Shown: positions 16,185 through 25,913 of the stretch, one piece after another
Position numbering within the stretch: the first letter of the stretch is position 1
Layout: every line of letters starts with the position of its first letter
Assembly: GCF_030851345.1 (NCBI RefSeq)
Contig: NZ_JALPNU010000007.1
Coordinates: 1 to 64,000 of the forward strand
DNA length: 64,000 nt
Direction: 5' to 3'
DNA from: Marinifilum sp. D714
GTDB lineage: Bacteria > Bacteroidota > Bacteroidia > Bacteroidales > Marinifilaceae
The notes under the pieces: generated by a model
The model's input: the letters and a program-made list of their open reading frames with translations, nothing else
What the model was told of the DNA's origin: nothing
Database searches by the model: none
Translations under genes and position numbers: made by a program

Positions 16185-19082
16185 ATGTATCAAAAAATTA
16201 CCACAAAGGTTATATCTCTGTTTCTACCGATTGAAAGTATTGTTTCTGCACTTACAGACATCTTCTTGACTTATAGTGATGACAAACAATTCTCTGATCA
16301 ATTGAATAATTATGCCAAAACCTTTGATAAATTATTAGTTGAAGAGTTTATTAGTAATAAAACCATTAATAATGATGAGTTAAAAGCTCTTTTAAGTGAA
16401 GTTCATGATTACATACTAACTTTTCCAGAGCAAGAGATTAAGTTTCAAAGTATCGAAAGATATCAAATAAACTCGAAAGACAGTTTTAGGATTAAGATGC
16501 TAAAGGTTCTTAAAAAAATAAGACTAAACGGCAATTGGTTTAAAATTTGGATGTTTAATATGGCGAGGCGAATTGCTCGTAAATCACCATTAAATTATTC
16601 CACAGAAACACAAAAGATAATGCAACGACAGCTTGCGGAGTATGTTTTTGTGCAAGGATTTTATAGGAAATTTATAGCGATTTTGGCAGAAGTATTAGAG
16701 CAGAGGGAAGAGATTTTTCTTGAGCTTAAGTCTATCGATCAGGAAATTACGGGGAATATATTCACCAATGTAAAACCAAATCACGAAGAGTTCACGGATA
16801 AAATTACCTCGGTTCATGAAAAATATAAATCATTATTAAAAAAACTGGAGATTTTTTTTAATGAAGTAATGAAGGTGCTTCAATCAGATTTTGAGGATTT
16901 AAAGCCCTTGGTTGATACCGTCGAATTTCCTCTTTCTAAAATATCTGAATCTACTTTAAAGAATAATTCAGTAGCATTGGATCAAGCTTTGAATTTGATT
17001 TTTGAGAAATACAATGCAAGAATATCTTCCATATTTGATCATTGGAAGTTAATACATAGAGTTAGGCGATTTGCCTTTGATGCACAAAGATCTTTTCAAG
17101 AGGCTAACAATTGTATCGCCATTCAATTAAAAGAACATTTTCAAGTAAATGATCAAAAAACATTAGATCTTTTAAAATATACAACGGATAGCTTTAAGGA
17201 CAATCAGATAGATTCAAAGCTGGTAGAACAAAATCTAAAGGTAGAATTGTTGCAAAATCATATTCCATTCTATCTAAATCAGGTTTTGAAACTGAATGTA
17301 AAAGAAGAAATTGCCATTTTAGATACAGGTATTCAGAAATCAATTTCATTAATTAATGAGCCATTTTACTTACCACTAAAAACAAAATTGGAGAAGGTAA
17401 AATCAAGAAAACAATTGAGAAATTTAAACCTTAATGAAATTATTGAAGGGTGGAGTTCCGAATATATTAGTAATCCACTTGATCAAGAAAGTAAGCGATT
17501 AAATAACTTTCAAAATGATACCCTTATTTTTCTAAACGAACTGTCTGGAATTATTGAATACACAAATGAATACTTGAACTCCAATGTTGATATTGATCAA
17601 AGCCAGCATATTAATGAATTTAAGCAAGGAATAGATAGAGCAAAAAACAAGGCTAACGAACGAATTAACCATTGCAGTGCATTCTCTATGGAAATACAAA
17701 AAGACTTAAACTTGATATGTTCAGAATTGATTAAGGAGATTATTTTATCAATCTCGCCTGAACAATTAAAGGCAAAGTATCATCAGATGTATCGTAAAAG
17801 AGTGTTGGCTGATGTAAAAAGAAAAAGCTATGCATATCTTAATTTGGTAAGTAAAAATGCAAAGGAGTATTATTTAAAACTTATTACAATCTTAAAACAA
17901 GTTCGATCGAAATATTCTTCTTATAGAGAAGTTTTAGGATTGTCTGTCTCTGATACAAGCATAAATAGTGAAATGTCAAATTATTTATCGGAAACAGAAG
18001 CGGCGATTGAGAAGTTGCCTTTAATGTATCAAAGGTTATTTAGCATTACTCCTGTTGAAAATACAAAATTTAGAATTGCAAGACCATTTGTTGTTCGACG
18101 ATTGGAAATAGCCTATTCAAATTGGACTGCAGGGAAATTTGCACCAACTTGTTTAGTAGGGGAAACTGGGAGTGGACTTACTTCTCTGGTTAATGAGTTC
18201 ATCGAAAAATTTGGTCACCAATACCCAGTAATCAGAATAAATCCAGAAGGTAAAATTAAAAATGAAACTGAGTTTGTTAAACTGATATCTAAAGCCCTTG
18301 ATCAACCTGATTTAAAAAGTTTGAAGGAAATAATAGATTTCTTGTATTCTTCTAATAGTCGTAGAATTGTAATTCTGGAGAATGTACATAAACTTCATCT
18401 CCGAAAAATGGGTGGGTTTAATTTGCTGTACAATCTGTTTCAACTGATTTCAGAAACCAATTCGAAAGTTTACTGGTTGAACACGTGTCTTTTTTATACT
18501 TATAAATATCTGGATTATTCAATAGGATTTAGTAACTACTATGCTCATATAGAAAAACTTGACAATTTAACCAATGAGCAAGTAACCGAATCAATAATAA
18601 ACAGACATAAATATAGTGGGTATAAATTATACTTTTTGCCTCCTGAAAATTTCTCACCTAAGCGGAGTTTTAAAAAACTTACAGAAACCCAGCAACAGGC
18701 AATACTTCAGGAGGATTATTTTAAAAGATTATTTAATTATGCTCAAAATAATTTATCCTTGGCACTTTTGTTTTGGATGAGATCTATAGTGAGTGTTGAA
18801 GATAATACATTTAACATGCAATTTAAAAACTTGAATCTGTTTTTTGTAAATTCCCTAAATGCTAGCCAGATGGCTACATTATATGCCATGGTTCTCCATG
18901 GAAGAATGAGTATTAGTGATCATATGGAAGTTTTTGATTTGACGGAGAAGGAAAGTTCAAATCAATTAATGGTATTTGTAGACGATGGAATTTTGGTTAA
19001 AAAGGAAAATGATTATTCTATAAATCCGCTAATATATAGGCAAGTAATAAATCATCTATCATCATTAAATTATATTCATTAA
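16185..19082 (+). CDS. Large helical protein with C-terminal degenerate P-loop ATPase domain
   Basis: I do not recognise the family of this 965-residue protein. About the first 640 residues are charged and helical, with coiled-coil character (for example KSLLKKLEIFFNEVMKVLQS). The C-terminal third looks like an AAA/STAND-type ATPase. CLVGETGSGLTS at 656-667 is a Walker A in which the invariant lysine is Leu665, and RRIVILENVHKL near 725-736 resembles Walker B with Glu-Asn in place of Asp-Glu. A winged-helix-like tail (LMVFVDDGILVKKENDYSIN) follows. The stop overlaps the next start (TAATG), so it is coupled to the MscS channel gene. A regulatory or scaffolding role near the membrane is possible. 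Confidence 0.6.
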   Translation: MYQKITTKVISLFLPIESIVSALTDIFLTYSDDKQFSDQLNNYAKTFDKLLVEEFISNKTINNDELKALLSEVHDYILTFPEQEIKFQSIERYQINSKDSFRIKMLKVLKKIRLNGNWFKIWMFNMARRIARKSPLNYSTETQKIMQRQLAEYVFVQGFYRKFIAILAEVLEQREEIFLELKSIDQEITGNIFTNVKPNHEEFTDKITSVHEKYKSLLKKLEIFFNEVMKVLQSDFEDLKPLVDTVEFPLSKISESTLKNNSVALDQALNLIFEKYNARISSIFDHWKLIHRVRRFAFDAQRSFQEANNCIAIQLKEHFQVNDQKTLDLLKYTTDSFKDNQIDSKLVEQNLKVELLQNHIPFYLNQVLKLNVKEEIAILDTGIQKSISLINEPFYLPLKTKLEKVKSRKQLRNLNLNEIIEGWSSEYISNPLDQESKRLNNFQNDTLIFLNELSGIIEYTNEYLNSNVDIDQSQHINEFKQGIDRAKNKANERINHCSAFSMEIQKDLNLICSELIKEIILSISPEQLKAKYHQMYRKRVLADVKRKSYAYLNLVSKNAKEYYLKLITILKQVRSKYSSYREVLGLSVSDTSINSEMSNYLSETEAAIEKLPLMYQRLFSITPVENTKFRIARPFVVRRLEIAYSNWTAGKFAPTCLVGETGSGLTSLVNEFIEKFGHQYPVIRINPEGKIKNETEFVKLISKALDQPDLKSLKEIIDFLYSSNSRRIVILENVHKLHLRKMGGFNLLYNLFQLISETNSKVYWLNTCLFYTYKYLDYSIGFSNYYAHIEKLDNLTNEQVTESIINRHKYSGYKLYFLPPENFSPKRSFKKLTETQQQAILQEDYFKRLFNYAQNNLSLALLFWMRSIVSVEDNTFNMQFKNLNLFFVNSLNASQMATLYAMVLHGRMSISDHMEVFDLTEKESSNQLMVFVDDGILVKKENDYSINPLIYRQVINHLSSLNYIH

Positions 19083-20050
19083 TGAAGCGTGTAACTATAT
19101 TTAAAATTCATCTTGTATTTGTTGTTTTACTTTTTCATTCTCTTTTAAGTGCAGAGGTCTATGCAAAAGAAGTACTACAAGATTCTCTTTCTGGGATTGA
19201 AACTGTAGATACCGTTTCAAACAGAATTGATAATGCCGTTCAGGCAATTGAAAAAAAATTAAAACCTCCCAGAGTTTCCAATATTATTTCGTTTTCGAAA
19301 GTGTTTTGGGCAATTATTTTTATCCTTATTGGCTATTTCACAATAAGGTTTCTGACAAAAACAATTGAACTTTGGTCTGAAAGAAGCCCTGAAAGAAGGG
19401 TTAAGGGAAAAGCAATTGTTCCAATTGTTAAGATTATTTGTTGGGCTGTTCTTGCATATATTATAGTTAGAGGGGTGTTTAGGCCTCCATTGGAATCTTT
19501 AATTGCTTTTGGTGCTTCGGTTGGTGTAGCTGTTGGATTTGCGGCGCAAGATATCTTAAAAAATATTTTTGGAGGTTTTGTCATATTAATCGACAGACCG
19601 TTTAAGGTTGGTGATAAAATTGAGGTAGGAAATACTTATGGTGAAGTTTTAGATATGTCGTTAAGATCTACTCGAATTCATACAGCTGATGATTCTGTTG
19701 TTACCTTACCCAATGGAGAGTTAATGAATCAGTCGATATCAAATTCTAACTCTGGAGAAACCAATTGCCAGGTGGTTGCAGAATTATTTTTACCAATAAT
19801 AATTGATACCAAAAAGGTTCGAAAAATCGCCATGGAAGTTGCAAAGCTTTCCAAGTTCATTTATTTAGCAAAGCCAATAGCTGTAATATTTGTGAGTGAT
19901 ATTAAACATGATAAGCTATGTTATAAAATGAGGTTAAAAGCTTATGTGATGGATATTCGGTATGAGTTTGCTTTTAAAAGTGAATTAACGGAAAGAGTCA
20001 TTCATGAGCTTCTGAAAGAGGGGGTTATTACTAACAAAAATTCGATTTAA
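19082..20050 (+). CDS. MscS-family mechanosensitive channel
   Basis: The 322-residue protein has an N-terminal signal/TM segment, then hydrophobic helices near 65-85 and 110-125. The MscS pore helix and beta domain follow: GASVGVAVGFAAQDILKNIF, FVILIDRPFKVGDKIEVGN and DDSVVTLPNGELMNQSISNS. Channels of this family open under membrane tension to release solutes on osmotic downshock. It overlaps the 965-residue gene by one base and is followed by the amidotransferase gene after one base, so the genes are co-transcribed. A second MscS paralogue is at 23893. Confidence 0.88.
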   Translation: MKRVTIFKIHLVFVVLLFHSLLSAEVYAKEVLQDSLSGIETVDTVSNRIDNAVQAIEKKLKPPRVSNIISFSKVFWAIIFILIGYFTIRFLTKTIELWSERSPERRVKGKAIVPIVKIICWAVLAYIIVRGVFRPPLESLIAFGASVGVAVGFAAQDILKNIFGGFVILIDRPFKVGDKIEVGNTYGEVLDMSLRSTRIHTADDSVVTLPNGELMNQSISNSNSGETNCQVVAELFLPIIIDTKKVRKIAMEVAKLSKFIYLAKPIAVIFVSDIKHDKLCYKMRLKAYVMDIRYEFAFKSELTERVIHELLKEGVITNKNSI

Positions 20051-20051
20051 G

Positions 20052-20636
20052 ATGTTGTTAATTATTGATAATCAAAGTGCATTTATCAAGAAGTTTAAGC
20101 GGAATTTTTTGGCTGAGATAGATTTTGAAACCATTTTTTTCGATCACAATCAACCATTAAATTTACCTGATAATGCAAATATTCAAGGAATTATTCTTTC
20201 TGGAGGTAAGGGTAATCCATATGAACCATTAAACCTTACAACCAATTTTGTAGCGATACTTAATTTTCAGGTTCCTGTTCTAGGTTTATGTCTTGGACAT
20301 GAAATTATTGCTGTATCGAACATGGGGCGAATTAAAAAATTAAAATCCTACAACAATAAAAAGGAGCTTGTTCGAATAAAAGATAAAAACGATCCAATAT
20401 TTGAATCTATTGATCATGATGAAATCCCTCTTGTTAAAAAACATAATTGGTATGTTTCTCAATTGCCTGCTGAATTTATATCTTTAGGAGAGAGTGATAC
20501 TTGTGTGAATGAAATTATCCGGCATAATTCAAAACCAATTTATGGATTTCAATCGCATCCTGAAGTGTCCGGAGAGGTGGGTATCCAAATCATGATAAAC
20601 TTTTTAAAGATATGTAAGCTTTATGATGAAAAATGA
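20052..20636 (+). CDS. Class I glutamine amidotransferase (stand-alone)
   Basis: This 194-residue protein is a complete class I glutaminase domain. It has the oxyanion strand IILSGGKGNPYEP, nucleophile Cys80 in LGLCLGHE, and His169 and Glu171 in FQSHPEVSG. It resembles the separate glutaminase subunit of GMP synthase (archaeal GuaA-A type). Such domains hand ammonia to a partner synthetase. No obvious synthetase is fused, but an ATP-grasp ligase is encoded 1 kb away on the other strand. The gene sits in the MscS/CorA operon, so a role outside purine synthesis is likely. The partner is unknown. Confidence 0.82.
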   Translation: MLLIIDNQSAFIKKFKRNFLAEIDFETIFFDHNQPLNLPDNANIQGIILSGGKGNPYEPLNLTTNFVAILNFQVPVLGLCLGHEIIAVSNMGRIKKLKSYNNKKELVRIKDKNDPIFESIDHDEIPLVKKHNWYVSQLPAEFISLGESDTCVNEIIRHNSKPIYGFQSHPEVSGEVGIQIMINFLKICKLYDEK

Positions 20637-20674
20637 GCTCATCCTAATTAAAAAAGATATAAATATTAAATACA

Positions 20675-21607
20675 ATGTTGAATTACTATTGCCTAAAAGA
20701 TGGTACTGTAGAATGTTTCGAACATTTTAAGAAAGAGCATGGAAAATTAATATGGATAGATTTATTGGATTACTCTCCATTAGAAATTGCATTAGTAGAA
20801 GATCTACTAGATCTAAAATTATTTTCCAAGAAAGAACGAGAGGAAATTGAAACAAGTTCCAAATACATAGAAAGTGAAAAACTGGTAGGAGTGAATTTAA
20901 ACTTTCTTAACTTTTATAAGGACGAATATGAAATGAACCCGGTTTCATTTCTACTTAAAGATAATGTGTTGATTACGCAGCGTGAAAGGGAATATAAAAG
21001 TTTCGCAGATGCCAGAGAAAAACTATTTAACTTAGAAGAGAAAAATGGGCTGGATTTATTTTTAACATTATTGGAAACAAGAATCGATATTGATGCAGAT
21101 TTAATTGAACTTATTACAACCGATATTAACAATTTGAATAGGGTAATTTCAAAAGAAAAAAAATTAGACAAGGAATTTTTATTACATATTTCGGATATCA
21201 GAAAATCCAGTAACTTAATTAGAGAAACTTTAATGGAAAAACAACGAATTGTTTTTGCCATATTGAAAAGTAAATATTTTCCGTTTTCTGATAGAGATCG
21301 ATTCCTTGTGATGAATAAGGATATATCTTCGCTATTGCAACACTCTGGTTTTAATTTCGATAGATTAGAGTTTATGCAGAATACATTTATTGGTCTTGTA
21401 GGGATAGAACAAAATAAAACAATAAAAATGTTAACTATTGTTACAGTGATTTTTACCCCACCTGCACTTATTGCAGGGATATATGGAATGAATTTTGAGC
21501 AAATGCCAGAGTTAAAGTTGGTCCTTGGATATCCACTAAGTCTTGTCTTAATGTTACTGACCTCATTATTGCTCTTTCTTATTTTTCGTTTAAAAAAATG
21601 GCTATAA
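20675..21607 (+). CDS. CorA-family magnesium/divalent cation transporter
   Basis: This 310-residue protein has the CorA layout: a soluble alpha/beta N-terminal domain, a long helix, then two C-terminal transmembrane helices with the diagnostic loop GIYGMNFEQMPE (GMN selectivity motif). The second helix ends in a short basic tail (FRLKKWL). It is the last gene of the plus-strand operon, 38 bases after the amidotransferase. A second, longer CorA is at 24840. The ion (Mg2+, Co2+ or other) cannot be told from sequence. Confidence 0.87.
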   Translation: MLNYYCLKDGTVECFEHFKKEHGKLIWIDLLDYSPLEIALVEDLLDLKLFSKKEREEIETSSKYIESEKLVGVNLNFLNFYKDEYEMNPVSFLLKDNVLITQREREYKSFADAREKLFNLEEKNGLDLFLTLLETRIDIDADLIELITTDINNLNRVISKEKKLDKEFLLHISDIRKSSNLIRETLMEKQRIVFAILKSKYFPFSDRDRFLVMNKDISSLLQHSGFNFDRLEFMQNTFIGLVGIEQNKTIKMLTIVTVIFTPPALIAGIYGMNFEQMPELKLVLGYPLSLVLMLLTSLLLFLIFRLKKWL

Positions 21608-21611
21608 TAAA

Positions 21612-21641
21612 TTGCGGCCAGAATTGATAATAAAGGCCGCA
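21612..21641. terminator. Hairpin between convergent genes
   Basis: TGCGGCC and GGCCGCA form a 7-base GC-rich stem, flanked by A and T runs, between the CorA stop (21607) and the ATP-grasp/M20 stop (21650). It is placed to terminate both convergent transcripts. Confidence 0.6.
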
Positions 21642-21649
21642 TGAAAAAA

Positions 21650-23818
21650 TTATAAATTAAAGTTTTTATTGTAGAGTTCGTAAATTGTCATTGCAAGAAG
21701 TAATGATCTTTCTGAAATACTATGTGTATATATGAATTCAGAGTGTTTTGGATTGATCTGTCCAGTTGGACCAAATCCATCAATTAAATAAATTGCAGAA
21801 TCATCAATAGAGCATATATCTGAAGAATCCCAGCGGTGTTCTTTAGCAACTCGAATGTCTAACCTTTTTGCAATTGGTTGAATGAATTGAAAGAGTTGAG
21901 CAGTTTTCTCATTTTCCTCTAAAGGAGGTCGCATGATTCCACCCTCCATTTGTAATTTAGCAATTTTGTTCAACTTTCTTGAAGGAACAGCTTTCTTAAT
22001 GTTTTCATCAAGCTTTTTAAACTGATCAATTTGATTAAATCTAATATTTAATTTAACAGATCCGTTGCAGTAGGACTGCATAATATTGGAATTTAAATTC
22101 ATTTCCTGTGGCGCGATCACCAAGCTGTCATCATCAACAGATAAGTCACACCATGATTGAATCATTTTAGTAAAGGCACTTGCAGCATTAGCCACCTTTT
22201 CAGAGCTTTTTCCAGCTAATAGATTCATTTGGCATGAATATTTTGCCGATCCACTTCTTGAAGTAGTTAGACTACCATTAGAATTGCCCCCATGCAAACC
22301 AATAACAACTTTTGATTTAGCAGCCTTTTCTTTTACAATATTTTTTGAAAATTTGCCAAAAATCGAATTGTCTGCAGTTAAGAGTATTCCAATTTTATAA
22401 TTTTTAAGATTTCTGGAAAATTTTAATGCCTGTAAAGCTGCCATAGCAACAACTATACCTCCCTTATGCTCCCATACTCCTGTACCATAAATTTTCTGGT
22501 CATGCTCACCATAGGAATCATGATTAGAAAGCGGGGTTGAGTTATCTAGAACACCTAAAAGAAGAACATCATATTCATTATCATATGAATTTGTGAAGAA
22601 TAGATGATTCCCAACCTCAACTTGTGGGTAATTCTCTTGTACAAATCCTAAAGTGGCAAATTGACCTTTTAAATAATTGCCGAGTTGATTTACTCCATCA
22701 ATATCTCTAACATGAGAATTCATGTTTACAATCTTCTGAAGCATTTTTAAATGTTGCGGCTGTCTACCTCTCAAAAATCCTCTTATTCTTGTGTGAAGTA
22801 ATGGTTTTTTAGGTTTTTGACTCGATTGATTTAAAATGCTTCCCGAAAAATATCTCACCGAAGCAACATCCAGCATCTTGTTGACAAGATCTTCGTACTC
22901 ATAACCCGCAACTTTAGCGGCGGCTGGGTACGAACCTGAAAATCCCAGACTGGCCATCGAATTAATTTCCAACAGATAGATATTGTTATTTTCATCCATT
23001 CTAATATCAACCCTGGCAAAATCTCTTAATTGTAGGGCTTTAAAAGCTTCGATGCTTTGTCGCACCATTTCCTGGACAACTTCACTTGGTAAATCGGCAG
23101 GACAAATTTTTCTTTTTGGTGCTTCTTTTTTATCTGTAACTGTTTGTATTGCATCAGGATCGTTGTTCAAATCTATTTCTAGAATAGGAAATGTCTCGAC
23201 AGGCTCATTTCCCAGAATCCCTACGCAAAATTCTCTTCCCCGTATAAATTGCTCAGCCAGCGCCTGTTGTTGAAATTCTTTTACAATAAAATTTACTGAT
23301 TCCCTAAGGTCTTCTTCATTGTAAACAACTTTTAATCCAAATGAAACACTCTCCATTTTTGGTTTCACAATTACTGGAAACTTGACATCGCTCATGTCAT
23401 CTTTTGCACTATTGAACACCCAGAAATCCGGAGTTGAAATGCCGTGCTTTTGCCACATGATTTTAGTAATAACCTTATCAAGTGCCAATGCATGTCCTGA
23501 AGGAGATGAGCCAACGTATGGTATTCCAAGCATTTCTAGCATCGATGGAATATGGGTATAACGACTTTCTCCCTGAATACCGTATGCCATGTTGAAAACC
23601 ATTCCCATTTGTTCTCCATCCACGACTTTAGGCATAAAGTTTTGTAGTCTTTCGACTACATGCATATTGCCATCTATCACTGCAACGTTATGCCCTCCTT
23701 TTTCAAGAGCATCAACAACTTTTTGCACGGTGGCAGGGGAGTAAACTTCTTTATTTTGCATACCAAAAATATTGATAACTCCCTCAAAATCTTTGTTGTA
23801 AATTATTGCAACTTTCAT
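21650..23818 (-). CDS. ATP-grasp ligase fused to degenerate M20 peptidase-like domain
   Basis: Residues 1 to about 320 form a D-Ala-D-Ala-ligase-like ATP-grasp domain: GIPYVGSSPSGHALALDKVI, FPVIVKPKMESVSFGLKVVY, and DFARVDIRMDENNNIYLLEI then NSMASLGFSGSYP for the metal-binding end. The remainder (to 722) aligns with M20/M28-type metallopeptidases. The usual metal ligands look lost, however. LLLGVLDNS (about 418) replaces GHxD, GVWEHKGG (about 447) replaces the D-x-KGG site, and LTADNSIFG (about 480) replaces the catalytic Glu-Glu. The ligase half probably joins amino acids, and the second half may bind peptide without cleaving it. The fusion is known in Bacteroidota; the substrate is unknown. 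Confidence 0.8.
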   Translation of the reverse strand: MKVAIIYNKDFEGVINIFGMQNKEVYSPATVQKVVDALEKGGHNVAVIDGNMHVVERLQNFMPKVVDGEQMGMVFNMAYGIQGESRYTHIPSMLEMLGIPYVGSSPSGHALALDKVITKIMWQKHGISTPDFWVFNSAKDDMSDVKFPVIVKPKMESVSFGLKVVYNEEDLRESVNFIVKEFQQQALAEQFIRGREFCVGILGNEPVETFPILEIDLNNDPDAIQTVTDKKEAPKRKICPADLPSEVVQEMVRQSIEAFKALQLRDFARVDIRMDENNNIYLLEINSMASLGFSGSYPAAAKVAGYEYEDLVNKMLDVASVRYFSGSILNQSSQKPKKPLLHTRIRGFLRGRQPQHLKMLQKIVNMNSHVRDIDGVNQLGNYLKGQFATLGFVQENYPQVEVGNHLFFTNSYDNEYDVLLLGVLDNSTPLSNHDSYGEHDQKIYGTGVWEHKGGIVVAMAALQALKFSRNLKNYKIGILLTADNSIFGKFSKNIVKEKAAKSKVVIGLHGGNSNGSLTTSRSGSAKYSCQMNLLAGKSSEKVANAASAFTKMIQSWCDLSVDDDSLVIAPQEMNLNSNIMQSYCNGSVKLNIRFNQIDQFKKLDENIKKAVPSRKLNKIAKLQMEGGIMRPPLEENEKTAQLFQFIQPIAKRLDIRVAKEHRWDSSDICSIDDSAIYLIDGFGPTGQINPKHSEFIYTHSISERSLLLAMTIYELYNKNFNL

Positions 23819-23892
23819 TGATATAATAAATTATTAGAACCTCGCAATGTAGCAATTATTCCATTTCAAAAAACTTTCATATAATTAATTTA

Positions 23893-24765
23893 CTAAGCCT
23901 TTTTTGAATCTTTTCTCAAATAAAGCGTTTGATGTGGAAATGGAATTTCGATATCATTTTCATCAAAGCTTTCTTTTATGGATTTGAGCAAGTCACATTT
24001 CATAACGAATGCTTTACCATTGTTTTCAGCCCAAACATATGCTCTTAAAACCACACTTGAATCAGCCAATTGAATTACACGAATTACCACTTTTTCAACT
24101 CCTTCTTCAATTTCTGTTTCTGACCTTGTATCAATAAGATTTGGGTGTTTTTCTGCTTCTGTTCGCATAATCGAAATTGCGGCGTCTATGGATGAAAAAT
24201 AACTTATCCCAAGTTCAATAAATGCACAAACTTTTGGATCAGCAATTGAGGAATTAAGAATAGTCTCAGAACTAATTACTGAATTTGGAATAATTACTCT
24301 TCTGTTTTCAGGATTTTTGATGACAGTATGTCTTAGTGTTATGTCTTCCACCGTTCCAAAATGTAAATCTCCAATTTTTATGTAATCTCCAACTCTAAAT
24401 GGTTTGAAAATTACAACAAAAATGCCACTGACGATATTCGAAAAAGCTTGCTGTGATGCAAATCCTACTATTGCAGCAAGAATCCCTGCACTAGCTAATA
24501 AGCTAACACCAATACTTTTTAATTCGGGAATAGAATAAAAAACAATGATAATAACACCAATGAATATTAGAAAACTTACTGCGTTTTTTAGGAAGTTGTA
24601 ATTCGTAGGATCGGCATTTAATTTTTTCGCAGACCTCAACACCATGCGATGCATAAAAAAACGAATTACTTTTGAGGCTATAAATCCAACAATTATGGCA
24701 AAGAGTACAAACAATACTTTATAGCCAACACCTAAATCCTTTAAAATAATTTCAATAGCAGCCAT
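23893..24765 (-). CDS. MscS-family small-conductance mechanosensitive channel
   Basis: I take the start at MAAIEIILKDLGVG (24765), giving 290 residues. An in-frame extension to 24900 would overlap the divergent CorA gene and adds an unlikely hydrophobic leader. Three N-terminal helices lead into the pore helix (GVSLLASAGILAAIVGFASQ) and beta domain (FKPFRVGDYIKIGDLHFGTV, RRVIIPNSVISSETILNSSI). The C terminus (DENDIEIPFPHQTLYLRK) is the classic MscS tail. It is transcribed away from CorA, 74 bases apart. With the MscS at 19082 it makes a second channel in the same neighbourhood. Confidence 0.88.
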   Translation of the reverse strand: MAAIEIILKDLGVGYKVLFVLFAIIVGFIASKVIRFFMHRMVLRSAKKLNADPTNYNFLKNAVSFLIFIGVIIIVFYSIPELKSIGVSLLASAGILAAIVGFASQQAFSNIVSGIFVVIFKPFRVGDYIKIGDLHFGTVEDITLRHTVIKNPENRRVIIPNSVISSETILNSSIADPKVCAFIELGISYFSSIDAAISIMRTEAEKHPNLIDTRSETEIEEGVEKVVIRVIQLADSSVVLRAYVWAENNGKAFVMKCDLLKSIKESFDENDIEIPFPHQTLYLRKDSKKA

Positions 24766-24839
24766 CTTAAACAAGTAATATTGAGTAAATTTATCTGATA
24801 CAAATAAAATTAAATATAGTACAATTTGTAACAGCTTGT

Positions 24840-25913
24840 ATGATGGGAAATAAAAAATTAAAAAGAAATTCCACGAAGAAGGGAATGTCGCCAGGAACAC
24901 TTATTCATATCGGAAAACAGCGTGTTAGTCATGCATCAATTCAAATTGTAAAATATAATGAGGATAGCATCCAATTCGAGGAATTTGTAAATGAACTCTC
25001 CAATATTAATTTTCCAAAGCCATCAAAAGATCATGTAACCTGGATAAACTTAAAAGGTGTTGATATACCTGCTTTGGAAAATATTGGTAAACAATTTAAT
25101 ATACATGATTTGGTTTTAGAAGATATTTTGAATAATTCTCTAAGACCTAAATTTGAAGTTTTTCAGGATTATTATTTTCTATCAATTAAAATGGTTTTAT
25201 CAGATAGCGATGAGTTAACCTATGGATCTGTTCCTGTTCATTTTATACTTGGTGAGAGTTATATTTTGTCCTTTATTGATTTTGAAGATCCTATTTTTGA
25301 TTCAGCATTGTTTAGGCTTAGAAATCAACCGCAAAGAATAAGAAGTAAAGGGGCAGATTATCTTCTTTTTGCATTAGCAGATGTGGTTATTGACAATTAT
25401 TTCGAGCTAATTGAAATAGGTAATGATAAATTAGAGAAGCTGGATGATGAAATTTCAATTCCATCAAACGAGGATATTCCAAATTCAATTCGGGAATACA
25501 GGCGAGTTTTACTAAGAGCTAGAAGAGGAATTACACCCGTGAAAGAAACTTATTCAATTCTGGTGAATGATGATCTTCATTTGATTAAGGAGGAAAATGT
25601 TAAGTACTTTAGAGATACCAAGGATCATATTCTTTTTATAATTGACCAAATGGATTTTTTACGAGATAATTTGTCGGCAATTAATGAATCCTATCAGTCG
25701 ATTCAAGACAATCAGTTAAATCAGGTCATGAAACTTTTGACATTAATAGCTACTATTTTTATTCCATTGACATTCTTGGCGGGTATTTATGGAATGAACT
25801 TTTCAAATATGCCTGAGCTTAATTATAAATATGGATACTATATCTTATTGGGAGTTATGTTTTTAGTAGCCATTTTTATGATTGTTTGGTTTAAAAAAAA
25901 GAAGTGGATGTAG
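24840..25913 (+). CDS. corA: CorA-family magnesium/cobalt transporter
   Basis: This 357-residue protein is a full-length CorA. It has an N-terminal cytosolic funnel domain, a long stalk helix (LRDNLSAINESYQSIQDNQL), then TM1 ending in GIYGMNFSNMPE and TM2 ending in KKKKWM. The GMN signature defines the selectivity loop. The start is ATG at 24840 or the adjacent ATG at 24843. It is divergent from the MscS gene with a 74-base shared control region. Pairing of MscS with CorA occurs twice within 7 kb. Confidence 0.9.
   Translation: MMGNKKLKRNSTKKGMSPGTLIHIGKQRVSHASIQIVKYNEDSIQFEEFVNELSNINFPKPSKDHVTWINLKGVDIPALENIGKQFNIHDLVLEDILNNSLRPKFEVFQDYYFLSIKMVLSDSDELTYGSVPVHFILGESYILSFIDFEDPIFDSALFRLRNQPQRIRSKGADYLLFALADVVIDNYFELIEIGNDKLEKLDDEISIPSNEDIPNSIREYRRVLLRARRGITPVKETYSILVNDDLHLIKEENVKYFRDTKDHILFIIDQMDFLRDNLSAINESYQSIQDNQLNQVMKLLTLIATIFIPLTFLAGIYGMNFSNMPELNYKYGYYILLGVMFLVAIFMIVWFKKKKWM

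Noticed and set aside
23893-24900. Longer form of the second MscS protein, starting at 24900
   Set aside because: The extra 45 residues overlap the divergent CorA coding region and are Phe/Tyr-rich. The start MAAIEIILKDLG at 24765 fits the family.
21650-25913. Possible D-Ala-D-Ala ligase (Ddl) of cell-wall synthesis
   Set aside because: The ATP-grasp domain is fused to a peptidase-like half and the neighbours are channels, not mur or fts genes, so a housekeeping Ddl is unlikely.
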